Positions 19,069 through 25,628 of a stretch of 64,000 bases of DNA are shown one piece after another. Origin of the DNA: Candidatus Gastranaerophilales bacterium (GTDB lineage: Bacteria; Cyanobacteriota; Vampirovibrionia; Gastranaerophilales; Gastranaerophilaceae); contig CALURV010000033.1 of NCBI GenBank assembly GCA_944323285.1, positions 39,184 to 103,183 of the forward strand, written 5' to 3'. Every line of letters begins with the position of its first letter. Positions within the stretch are counted from its first letter, which is position 1. The notes beneath the pieces are model-generated. The model was given only the letters and a program-made list of their open reading frames with translations. It was not told the DNA's origin and did no database searches. The position numbers and the translations under genes were made by a program.

Positions 19069-19083
19069 TGATAATTATTATCA
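19069..19083. promoter_or_regulatory. Fur-type 7-1-7 operator
   Basis: TGATAATTATTATCA is a perfect 15-base inverted repeat equal to the published 7-1-7 Fur consensus (TGATAATnATTATCA). It lies 15 bases upstream of the -35 element of nrdDG. A Fur-family regulator is inferred; the position fits upstream binding rather than blocking of the -10. Confidence 0.5.
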
Positions 19084-19200
19084 CTTTAAAAAGAGTTACT
19101 TAATGCAGAGTTTTTTAGGTGATTAGTAAGAATAAAATTGATTAATATTTTTACTTTTTTAAATAAGTTTTTAGTGTTGCGTTAAATCTCATGGTAAATA

Positions 19201-19249
19201 TTTAATATGTACTTTTCTCATTGCAGAAAAGTACCAAAAGGCTAGCAAC
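19201..19249. repeat. Short palindromic repeat, copy 1
   Basis: This 49-base element contains the perfect 10-bp hairpin GTACTTTTCT / AGAAAAGTAC around CATTGC, then CCAAAAGGCTAGCAAC. A related copy lies at 20265-20312. The two flank the first half of the XRE island. Confidence 0.6.
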
Positions 19250-19427
19250 AGGATATTACGTTTCTATTTTGTTAATTTCAACCGGAAGCTTTGTAACTCG
19301 GACATTGTCCTCAAGCAGACAAAGCTTTGATATTGTTTCAATAAACAAAATAACGAAACTCCATATATAGTTGCATTTTTTCTTAACATCAGCTTCATTA
19401 TGTGTTAGTTTGTGTGAGAAGTTGTAA

Positions 19428-19646
19428 CTAGCTTTCTTCAAAATTTTTTTCTAATTCGGTAAATTGAATTTGTAGATTATTGAAGTTTTCTTTTAATATA
19501 TCAATAATATTTTCAATATCAGATTTATAGTATGTATCTTTTTCATATATGAATTCATCAAGAACTTTCATAATGGTATTCATTTTACTTAATATAAACA
19601 TTATGTCACTTATTTTATCTTTTGTTTGGTTTGTTAGATATTCCAT
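19428..19646 (-). CDS. Small coiled-coil protein divergent from an XRE regulator
   Basis: The 72-residue protein is not recognised. It is acidic and helical, with heptad-like spacing in ILSKMNTIMKVLDEFIYE and in IIDILKENFNNLQIQFTEL, and has no membrane segment. The AAGGAG site eight bases above the ATG is strong, which supports a real gene. It is transcribed away from the XRE gene at 19711, and the shared 64-base gap holds the operator-like repeats. A partner or antagonist of the XRE regulator is possible, as in small toxin-antitoxin-like or phage-derived switches, but this is inference. Confidence 0.6.
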   Translation of the reverse strand: MEYLTNQTKDKISDIMFILSKMNTIMKVLDEFIYEKDTYYKSDIENIIDILKENFNNLQIQFTELEKNFEES

Positions 19647-19659
19647 TATTTTCTCCTTA

Positions 19660-19676
19660 ACTGGAAATTATCCAGT
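19660..19676. promoter_or_regulatory. Inverted repeat in the divergent XRE control region
   Basis: ACTGGA and TCCAGT are separated by five bases. It overlaps the ribosome-binding region of the minus-strand gene at 19646 and the first of two direct repeats, as expected for an operator that controls both genes. Confidence 0.5.
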
Positions 19677-19701
19677 AACTTTATGTTAACATATCCAGTA
19701 A
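19670..19701 (+). promoter_or_regulatory. Direct-repeat operator of the first XRE gene
   Basis: ATCCAGTAA occurs at 19670-19678 and again at 19693-19701, 23 bases apart (about two helical turns), with ATGTTAA between. The same layout recurs before the next XRE gene. Confidence 0.5.
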
Positions 19702-19710
19702 GATAAGTAA

Positions 19711-19929
19711 ATGAATCTTCAACAATTTTATGTAAAGCTTGGGAAAAGAATAAAAGAACTGCGAGAAGAAAAAGGATATAGCCAACAAATTTTGGCTGAA
19801 AAAGCAGATATTAGTATAGATTATTTGGGAAAAATTGAAGTAAATATAAATAATCCTGGTCTTAAAAGTGTATTTAAGATAGTAAGAGCATTAGATATTT
19901 CTTTTGAGGAATTTTTTAAAAGTATTTAA
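19711..19929 (+). CDS. XRE-family transcriptional regulator 1
   Basis: The 72-residue protein is one helix-turn-helix domain. GKRIKELREEKGYSQQILAEK gives helices 1-2, ISIDYLGKIE the recognition helix, and ALDISFEEFF the C-terminal helix. It is closely similar to the regulator at 20012. There is no clear ribosome binding site before the ATG. It most likely binds the ATCCAGTAA repeats upstream and controls itself and the divergent small gene. Confidence 0.85.
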   Translation: MNLQQFYVKLGKRIKELREEKGYSQQILAEKADISIDYLGKIEVNINNPGLKSVFKIVRALDISFEEFFKSI

Positions 19930-19970
19930 AAATGAAAAAAAATAAATACTTAAATAAAACACGGTAATAT

Positions 19971-20002
19971 ATCCAGTAAAAATATGTTAATATATCCCAT
20001 AA
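19971..20002 (+). promoter_or_regulatory. Direct-repeat operator of the second XRE gene
   Basis: ATCCAGTAA (19971-19979) and the related ATCCCATAA (19994-20002) are spaced by 23 bases with ATGTTAAT between, copying the layout at 19670-19701. The two XRE genes therefore probably see the same kind of site. Confidence 0.5.
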
Positions 20003-20011
20003 AATTTTTAA

Positions 20012-20230
20012 ATGAGTTTTGAAAATTTTTATAAAAATTTAGGGAAAAGAATAAAACAGCTAAGAGAGGAAAGGCATCTTACGCAAGAGAAACTTGCAGA
20101 ATTAGCAGGCATAAGTTTAGATTATTTAGGCAAGATAGAAATAAGCCTAAATAGACCCGGGTTAATTACATTATTGAAAATATCAAAAGCCCTTGATATC
20201 TCTATGGAAGAATTATTTGAAACATTGTAA
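20012..20230 (+). CDS. XRE-family transcriptional regulator 2
   Basis: Like its neighbour, this 72-residue protein is a single HTH domain, with GKRIKQLREERHLTQEKLAE, ISLDYLGKIE and ALDISMEELF in the same positions as XRE 1. The two differ mainly in the first helix and in the loop after the recognition helix, so they look like a tandem duplication. The same operator layout lies upstream, suggesting cross-regulation. Confidence 0.85.
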   Translation: MSFENFYKNLGKRIKQLREERHLTQEKLAELAGISLDYLGKIEISLNRPGLITLLKISKALDISMEELFETL

Positions 20231-20264
20231 TTTGTATTATATATTGGATTTTAACCAAACAATT

Positions 20265-20312
20265 TTTAATATATATTTTTTCATTGCAGAAAAGTAGCCA
20301 AAGGCTAGCAAC
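20265..20312. repeat. Short palindromic repeat, copy 2
   Basis: This is aligned to the element at 19201-19249 over its whole length; TCATTGCAGAAAAGTA and AAAGGCTAGCAAC are shared. The left arm of the hairpin is degraded here. Confidence 0.6.
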
Positions 20313-20345
20313 TTTATATTCTGTTTATATATTTTTATGCATCAC

Positions 20346-20696
20346 TTAATTTTCAATTTTATTTTTCCAATAAGGATTAAAATTATATATTTCATCAAGA
20401 GTATTATTAAAATTACCTTTAAAACAAATAGTTCTGTCATCAATGTAAAGGAAAGAAGGGATTTTAATATTGGTTACATCTTTAAAATATTTATCTAAAT
20501 CATTTTTAATTAGCCATTTTGAAGCTAGTAAAAGATTTCTGCTGGTAAAAAGATATAGTTCAAAATCAACAGAAAGAGATTTAACAAACTCTTTAGCTCC
20601 AAGTTTTAAGTCAGGAATGTAATTTTCATCAAAGTTGTCATTGCCGTATTGGTTTAATACTCCGTCTAAATCAATAAGAATTTTTCTCCTGCTCAT
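20346..20696 (-). CDS. Small HAD-superfamily phosphatase
   Basis: The 116-residue protein has HAD motif I, ILIDLDGVLN (DxD nucleophile and acid), motif II in YLFTSRN, and a late YIDDRT with the metal-binding aspartates of motif IV. It lacks a cap domain, so it is of the compact type seen in phage-like or nucleotidase proteins. The substrate is unknown. It is divergent from the XRE gene at 20767; AGGTG lies about eight bases before its ATG. Confidence 0.8.
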   Translation of the reverse strand: MSRRKILIDLDGVLNQYGNDNFDENYIPDLKLGAKEFVKSLSVDFELYLFTSRNLLLASKWLIKNDLDKYFKDVTNIKIPSFLYIDDRTICFKGNFNNTLDEIYNFNPYWKNKIEN

Positions 20697-20716
20697 AAAA
20701 AATTACACCTATTTAT

Positions 20717-20755
20717 TGCTAGTGTCACTAGTTGTAGATAATGCTAGTATAGCTA
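20717..20755. promoter_or_regulatory. Operator-like repeats between the HAD gene and XRE 3
   Basis: A perfect 13-base palindrome, CTAGTGTCACTAG (20719-20731), and a related site beginning TGCTAGTATAGC 25 bases downstream (20742 on) lie in the 70-base divergent gap. Both start TGCTAGT. They are good candidates for binding sites of the adjacent XRE protein. Confidence 0.5.
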
Positions 20756-20766
20756 ACAATTAAAAA

Positions 20767-20982
20767 ATGAACAAGCCTTTTTTAGAGAAATTAGCGAAGA
20801 GATTAAAGACGATTAGAAAAGAGAAAAAATTAACTCAAGATGATATAGGGGTTAATGGTGTTTCAAGAGCTATGATAAGTTTAATAGAGCTTGCAAAAAC
20901 AGATGTAACTGTATCAAAATTAAAAATTATTGCAGATAACTTAGGTGTTGAAGTTAAAGACTTGTTTGATTTTAAAGACTGA
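20767..20982 (+). CDS. XRE-family transcriptional regulator 3
   Basis: The 71-residue protein is a single HTH domain, with AKRLKTIRKEKKLTQDDI, the recognition helix SRAMISLIELAKT and a C-terminal LGVEVKDLFDF helix. It is more distant from XRE 1 and 2 than these are from each other. No ribosome binding site is visible; translation may be leaderless, with a weak promoter ending about seven bases before the ATG. The operator at 20717-20755 is probably its own. Confidence 0.8.
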   Translation: MNKPFLEKLAKRLKTIRKEKKLTQDDIGVNGVSRAMISLIELAKTDVTVSKLKIIADNLGVEVKDLFDFKD

Positions 20983-20988
20983 ATTTAA

Positions 20989-21072
20989 TTGATTATTATT
21001 ACTAGAATTAAACTAACCCAAATTGCAGATTACTTTGAAATATCTATAAAAGATTTATTTAAAATATTATAA
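20989..21072 (+). pseudogene. Remnant of an XRE-type regulator
   Basis: A 27-codon frame ending in TAA reads in part KLTQIADYFEISIKDLFKIL. It joins the LTQ of an XRE helix 2 directly to the C-terminal helix of the family (compare ALDISFEEFFKSI in XRE 1). The recognition helix is missing and there is no proper start, so it looks like an internal deletion of a fourth regulator. Confidence 0.55.
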
Positions 21073-21116
21073 TTTATATTCAAGTATCTTTAAAATTAAC
21101 AACTCTACACGACTAA

Positions 21117-21145
21117 TTGCCAAAAATGTACATATATTCTAAAAT
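21117..21145 (+). promoter_or_regulatory. Promoter of the dpp operon, probably leaderless
   Basis: TTGCCA (21117-21122), a 17-base spacer and TAAAAT (21140-21145) end six bases before the ATG at 21152, so the transcript would begin at or near the start codon. No ribosome binding site is present. Confidence 0.5.
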
Positions 21146-21151
21146 TAGCGT

Positions 21152-22120
21152 ATGAATTTAATTGGATATGTTATAAAAAGAATTTTTCAAACAATACCTT
21201 TGTTATTTTTAGTATCAATAATCAGCTTCTTTTTAATTAGGTTAGCGCCGGTTGATCCTTTAGCAGAGCTAAAATTGAACCCTTCTATTACTCAAGAAAC
21301 TTTAGATTATGAAGTGCAAAGGTTAGGGCTTGATAAGCCTATTATTGTTCAATATGGTTTATGGCTAAAAAGCTTTATTAAAGGAGATATGGGCTATTGC
21401 ACTACAGGAGAAAAGGTTGCCGATAAATTAATGGAGCGAATTCCAAACACTCTTTTATTAACAGGTTTTGTTATTTTCTTTACCTGGATGGTGGGAATAC
21501 CGCTTGGTATTGTTGCGGCTTTGCATTGGCGAAAGCCTATAGACAGGTTATTAACTATATTTTCCAGTATAGGTATGGCTATACCTTCGTTCTTTTTCGC
21601 TTTATTGTTATTAATCTTTGCGGTAAAAACAGGCTGGTTTCCTACAGGCGGGCTTACAAGCTACAATTATTCAGAGATGAATGCTTTTCAGAAAATCATT
21701 GATATTTTGCATCATCTTGTATTACCAGTTGTTGTTTTATTTACTATTTCTCTATCCGGTTTACAAAGGCAGATGAGGGGTAATCTGCTTGATGTTTTGC
21801 AGTCTGATTATGTTAAATTCGCCAGAGCAAAAGGCTTAAGCGAAACAAAAGTTATATATAAACACGCACTTCGTAATGCAATAAACCCTATGGTTACATT
21901 ACTTGGCTTTGAATTTGCCTCGTTATTAAGCGGTGCGGCTTTAACAGAGTACGTTTTTCAATACCCCGGGCTGGGGCGTTTAATTCTTGAAGCTGTTATG
22001 AAATCTGATATAAACCTTGTTATGGCTTCATTAATGATTGGTACTATAATGCTTGTTATTGGCAATCTTCTTGCAGATATTCTCTTAAAGCTTGTTGATC
22101 CGAGAGTGGAGGTTGCTTAA
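21152..22120 (+). CDS. Peptide-type ABC transporter permease DppB/OppB
   Basis: The 322-residue permease has about six membrane helices and the EAA-type loop with ARAKGLSETKVIYKHALRNAINPM, which docks the ATPase. The N-terminus, YVIKRIFQTIPLLFLVS, is typical of DppB/OppB/NikB proteins. The stop TAA shares one base with the start of the next gene. No substrate-binding protein or ATPase lies in the window, so the substrate (peptide, nickel or other) cannot be set. Confidence 0.9.
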   Translation: MNLIGYVIKRIFQTIPLLFLVSIISFFLIRLAPVDPLAELKLNPSITQETLDYEVQRLGLDKPIIVQYGLWLKSFIKGDMGYCTTGEKVADKLMERIPNTLLLTGFVIFFTWMVGIPLGIVAALHWRKPIDRLLTIFSSIGMAIPSFFFALLLLIFAVKTGWFPTGGLTSYNYSEMNAFQKIIDILHHLVLPVVVLFTISLSGLQRQMRGNLLDVLQSDYVKFARAKGLSETKVIYKHALRNAINPMVTLLGFEFASLLSGAALTEYVFQYPGLGRLILEAVMKSDINLVMASLMIGTIMLVIGNLLADILLKLVDPRVEVA

Positions 22121-23217
22121 TGGCTAAAATTCAGGATATCAATTTTGTACATAAAGAAAATTTGCTAAAGCTTGTTTTAAAAGATAAATTTGCAAGGTGT
22201 GCGTTTTTTGTTCTTGTTTTTCTTTATTTAGCGGTGTTTCTTGCTTCGTTTATAAGCCCTTATTCAAAGGATTATTCAAACAGAGATAAAGCATATTGTC
22301 CGCCTTCTAAAATTTATATTATTAATGAAAAAGGAAAATTATCATTTCCCTATACTTACAATTACATAAGATTCTTTGATAAAGAAAATTTTCAAACAAA
22401 ATATATTGAAGACAGAACTCATAAGTATAAAGTAAGTTATTTCACAAAAGGTGAAAAATATAAGTTATTCGGATTTATTCCTTTTGACAGGCATTTTTAT
22501 AATGTTGAAAAGGGTGGAGAATTATATCTTTTAGGTACTGATATTAACGGAAGAGATAATTTTTCACGCTTGTTATATGGTGGTCAAATATCGCTTACTA
22601 TAGGATTTCTTGCTCTGCTTGTTTCGTTTCCGCTGGGTATGATATATGGCGGAATATCGGGCTATTTGGGCGGTAAAACAGATTTTATTATGATGCGTAT
22701 TGCAGAAGCTATAATGTCTATTCCCAGTTTTTATCTGCTTATTATATTAGCCTCAATTTTGCCTGCTAATATGACCAGTGTTCAGCGTTTTACATTAATT
22801 GTGCTTATACTTGCATTAATCGGCTGGGCCGGCTTTTCAAGAGTTGTTAGAGGTATGGTGCTTTCAATAAAGAAAAAAGAATTTGTTATTGCTTCTGAAG
22901 CACTTGGGGCTTCTAATTTAAGAACAATTGTACGTCATATTCTGCCTCAGACTTTAAGTTATGTTATTGTAGCTATGACTTTAAGCGTTCCTTCGTTTAT
23001 TCTTTCAGAATCAGGTTTAAGTTTCCTCGGGCTCGGTATTCAACAGCCTGATGCAAGCTGGGGAAATATGCTTAAAGAAGCGCAGGAGTTCATTAATATT
23101 GTTTCGCGTCCTTGGTTATTAACTCCCGGTTTCTTAATTTTTGTTGCAGTTTTATCTTTTAACCTGATTGGTGATACAATTAGAGATGCAGTGGATCCTA
23201 ATAGTAAGGAAAGATAA
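22120..23217 (+). CDS. Peptide-type ABC transporter permease DppC/OppC with a periplasmic insertion
   Basis: At 365 residues this is longer than most DppC proteins. Helix 1 (about 25-48) is followed by about 100 residues outside the membrane containing YCPPSKIYIIN and a later GTDINGRDNFSRLLYGG, which is the usual entry to the permease core. The EAA loop reads SEALGASNLRTIVRHILPQT. The insertion resembles that of YejE-like permeases of peptide and microcin transporters. It overlaps dppB by one base and is followed after three bases by an MgtC-like gene. Confidence 0.88.
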   Translation: MAKIQDINFVHKENLLKLVLKDKFARCAFFVLVFLYLAVFLASFISPYSKDYSNRDKAYCPPSKIYIINEKGKLSFPYTYNYIRFFDKENFQTKYIEDRTHKYKVSYFTKGEKYKLFGFIPFDRHFYNVEKGGELYLLGTDINGRDNFSRLLYGGQISLTIGFLALLVSFPLGMIYGGISGYLGGKTDFIMMRIAEAIMSIPSFYLLIILASILPANMTSVQRFTLIVLILALIGWAGFSRVVRGMVLSIKKKEFVIASEALGASNLRTIVRHILPQTLSYVIVAMTLSVPSFILSESGLSFLGLGIQQPDASWGNMLKEAQEFINIVSRPWLLTPGFLIFVAVLSFNLIGDTIRDAVDPNSKER

Positions 23218-23220
23218 TAC

Positions 23221-23934
23221 ATGAGTGATATTTTAAGCTATTTGTTTATTAATGATGCTAATATTTTAATGAGAATAATTTTCGCTATTATTTTAGGTTC
23301 TATAATAGGCTTGGAACGTGAATTGACAAATAAAGCGGCAGGGCTTAGAACTCAAATATTAGTTTGTTTGGGCTCTTGCTTGTTTACTATTCTTTCCATA
23401 TATGGGTTTTCAACAGCAGTAACTTTATATCCGATAGGTGACCCATCTAGAGTTGCCGCTCAAATAATTACAGGTATTGGTTTTATTGGTGCAGGTACTG
23501 TTTTAAGACAAGGGCTTACTGTTACAGGGCTCACTACAGCTTCTACTTTATGGATTGTAGCTGCTATTGGTATGGCTTGCGGCTGCGGTAAGTTTAGTCT
23601 TGCTTTTGTTTCTACTATTCTTGCTGTTGCTGTTCTTGTTCTTATTAGAACTTTTGAAGTTAAAATTATGCCGCGTAACCTTAAACATCTTAGAAAAATT
23701 AAAATATCTTTTGTTTGCAAATATGATGATTACGAAGAAATCTATAAAAAATTAAATGAAATGTTTCCTGATGTACTTGATTATAACCATAAAACCGTTG
23801 ACGAAGAAGCAGATAAACTTAAAGTTAATGCTAAAATTTTCTCAAGTGAGAAAAATCCTGTTCTTCAAATATATAAACAGCTTGATAATATGAATAATAT
23901 ACAATCGGTTAGTGTAAAAGAAATCTTTGATTAA
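23221..23934 (+). CDS. MgtC/SapB-family membrane protein
   Basis: The 237-residue protein has the MgtC N-terminal signature IILGSIIGLERELTNKAAGLRT and GIGFIGAGTVLRQG, within four to five membrane helices, then a C-terminal ACT-like cytoplasmic domain from about residue 155. MgtC proteins affect magnesium limitation responses and ATP synthase or phosphate regulation rather than transport. It follows dppC by three bases and is probably co-transcribed with the permeases, which is not an obvious functional link. Confidence 0.88.
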   Translation: MSDILSYLFINDANILMRIIFAIILGSIIGLERELTNKAAGLRTQILVCLGSCLFTILSIYGFSTAVTLYPIGDPSRVAAQIITGIGFIGAGTVLRQGLTVTGLTTASTLWIVAAIGMACGCGKFSLAFVSTILAVAVLVLIRTFEVKIMPRNLKHLRKIKISFVCKYDDYEEIYKKLNEMFPDVLDYNHKTVDEEADKLKVNAKIFSSEKNPVLQIYKQLDNMNNIQSVSVKEIFD

Positions 23935-23956
23935 TTATTCAAAAAAATGTTATAAT
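23927..23956 (+). promoter_or_regulatory. Promoter of the PlsC-like gene inside the end of mgtC
   Basis: TTGATT (23927-23932), an 18-base spacer and TATAAT (23951-23956) precede the ATG at 23978. The longest frame starts at the TTG of this -35 box, so that start is unlikely. Confidence 0.5.
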
Positions 23957-23977
23957 CAAATTGGATTAAGGATTAGT

Positions 23978-24811
23978 ATGCAAAAGACAGAAAGATTATA
24001 TTCAGATATTCCGCCAACAAGACTCAGAAATAGGAGAGAAAAATTTAGAAAAGCTCAAAACCTGCCTTTCTGGACTTGGCTTGCTGATAGAGTATTTTTT
24101 AGAATGTTGAGCCATAGATTTTATGCGCTTCGTATAAAAAATCTGGAAGCTTTTAATGAAAAAAGAAATAAAAATTTTCCTTGTATAATTTATGCTCCGC
24201 ATAATAATTGGTGGGACGGTATTGTCGGCTATAATCTTATGAGACGTGCTTTCCATGTTCGGCCAAGAATGATGATTGAAGAAATGAACAGATTCCCGCT
24301 TTTTGCTTTAATCGGTGCTTTCCCTGTTAATAAAGCATCGGCACAGGAAGCTATGATTTCTTTAAAATATATTGTTGATGATTTAAAAGAACCTGATATG
24401 GGGTTCTGGATTTTCCCGCAAGGAATTGTCAGACCGCCAAATTTTAGACCTATTGAATTTCAAACAGGACTTGCTTATGTTGCTCAAAATGTTGCTAAAA
24501 AACACGGCGGAGTTAACTTAATTCCTCTTGCTGTTAATTATACTTTCTTGCGAGAAGATAGACCTGAATGTCTTGCTCAGGTAGGTGAACCTATTATTAT
24601 TACTGCTGAAAACTGCAAGTTTGACAGGCATGAGTTTACTAATAAAATTCAAAAAGAATTTGAAGAATTATGCGATGAACAGCTCCATTCTTTCTCTAAA
24701 GGTGAAGTAACAGGTTATGAATATGTATTCAGACAAGATCTTCCTTGGAATAGAAAACTGGAGAAAAAACTTAAAAAAATCGCACTTGAAAATGTTGATG
24801 AACCTGTTTAG
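23978..24811 (+). CDS. PlsC/LPLAT-family acyltransferase
   Basis: The 277-residue protein has the acyltransferase HX4D motif, HNNWWD with H75 and D80, and a later FPQGIVRPP in place of the usual FPEGTR. There is no clear transmembrane anchor, so it may be peripheral. It probably transfers an acyl chain to a lysophospholipid or related lipid; the exact acceptor is not readable. The start is set at the ATG with AAGGA upstream. The frame extends back to a TTG inside mgtC. Confidence 0.8.
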   Translation: MQKTERLYSDIPPTRLRNRREKFRKAQNLPFWTWLADRVFFRMLSHRFYALRIKNLEAFNEKRNKNFPCIIYAPHNNWWDGIVGYNLMRRAFHVRPRMMIEEMNRFPLFALIGAFPVNKASAQEAMISLKYIVDDLKEPDMGFWIFPQGIVRPPNFRPIEFQTGLAYVAQNVAKKHGGVNLIPLAVNYTFLREDRPECLAQVGEPIIITAENCKFDRHEFTNKIQKEFEELCDEQLHSFSKGEVTGYEYVFRQDLPWNRKLEKKLKKIALENVDEPV

Positions 24812-24899
24812 TTTGTTAAGTTTGTAACAAAAAATTTTATTTGTGTAAAAATGCCCTTTCAAAAATACTTTATATATAAGTATATGTTTTGGGGTCTAT

Positions 24900-25082
24900 A
24901 TGGAAAAGGATTTAGAACTTGATCTAGACATTAGGTATGTTAAAGAAGTTATTAATAAATGCTTCTCGGCATATAAGAACACAAAAATAAAATTATTTAG
25001 TTTTGATAAAAAATATTCTTCGAGAATTTATTTTATTTGTTTTCAATTTAGAAATATTTTTGATTCAAGATTATGGCTATGA
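24900..25082 (+). CDS. Small hypothetical protein
   Basis: A 60-codon frame starts at an ATG with a weak GGGG site and encodes an acidic N-terminus followed by a basic, aromatic C-terminus (KKYSSRIYFICFQF). Its stop overlaps the end of hpt by six bases in convergent orientation. There is no recognised domain. It may be real because it has its own upstream gap of 88 bases, but coding evidence is thin. Confidence 0.3.
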   Translation: MEKDLELDLDIRYVKEVINKCFSAYKNTKIKLFSFDKKYSSRIYFICFQFRNIFDSRLWL

Positions 25083-25625
25083 TACAGGAAAATAACCAAT
25101 GTATGGTAAGTTTCTGAAATAACCTTTATAATCAAGTCCATAGCCTACAACAAATTTATCATCTATTTCAAAACAATAAAAATCAGGCTCTATGTCAATT
25201 TGTCTTGCACATTTTTTATTTAATAATGATGCAAATATTAGCTTCTTAGGATGATGTTTTATTCGGAATAAATCAGTTAAAAATCTTGCTGTAAGTCCTG
25301 TATCTATTATATCTTCTACTATTAATACATTTTTATTGTCTAAATTCGGAAGAGTTAAATCTATAGCTTGCAAATTGTTTGTTGATTTGGTTTCGTGTCC
25401 GTAACTCGATATCCTTATAAATTCCATTTGAATTGGATTGTTAAAATGTTTTACTAAATCAACACAAAACATTATTGAACCTTTAAGTACACAAATAACA
25501 TATATTTCTTCTTCTGTGTTAAAAGCATTTTCAATATTTTTTGCTAATAAGGGTAACTGCTTTTGTATTTCTTCTTCTGATATTAGTACTTTTAAGTCCT
25601 TTATATCTTTATCTAATAATGTCAT
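25077..25625 (-). CDS. hpt: Hypoxanthine phosphoribosyltransferase
   Basis: The 182-residue protein has the PRPP-binding motif VLIVEDIIDTGLTA, the early VLKGSIMF stretch and the late DDKFVVGYGLDYKG that contacts the base. It salvages hypoxanthine or guanine to IMP or GMP. It lies three bases downstream of tilS, an order (tilS-hpt) shared by many bacteria. Confidence 0.95.
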   Translation of the reverse strand: MTLLDKDIKDLKVLISEEEIQKQLPLLAKNIENAFNTEEEIYVICVLKGSIMFCVDLVKHFNNPIQMEFIRISSYGHETKSTNNLQAIDLTLPNLDNKNVLIVEDIIDTGLTARFLTDLFRIKHHPKKLIFASLLNKKCARQIDIEPDFYCFEIDDKFVVGYGLDYKGYFRNLPYIGYFPVS

Positions 25626-25628
25626 CAG

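Noticed and set aside
19256..19441. A 61-codon minus-strand frame after the coiled-coil gene
   Set aside because: It begins with TTG, overlaps the end of the previous gene by 14 bases, and has no ribosome binding site; it ends next to a repeat element.
19201..20312. A CRISPR array or transposon ends
   Set aside because: Only two diverged copies are seen, with no regular spacers, no cas genes and no transposase.
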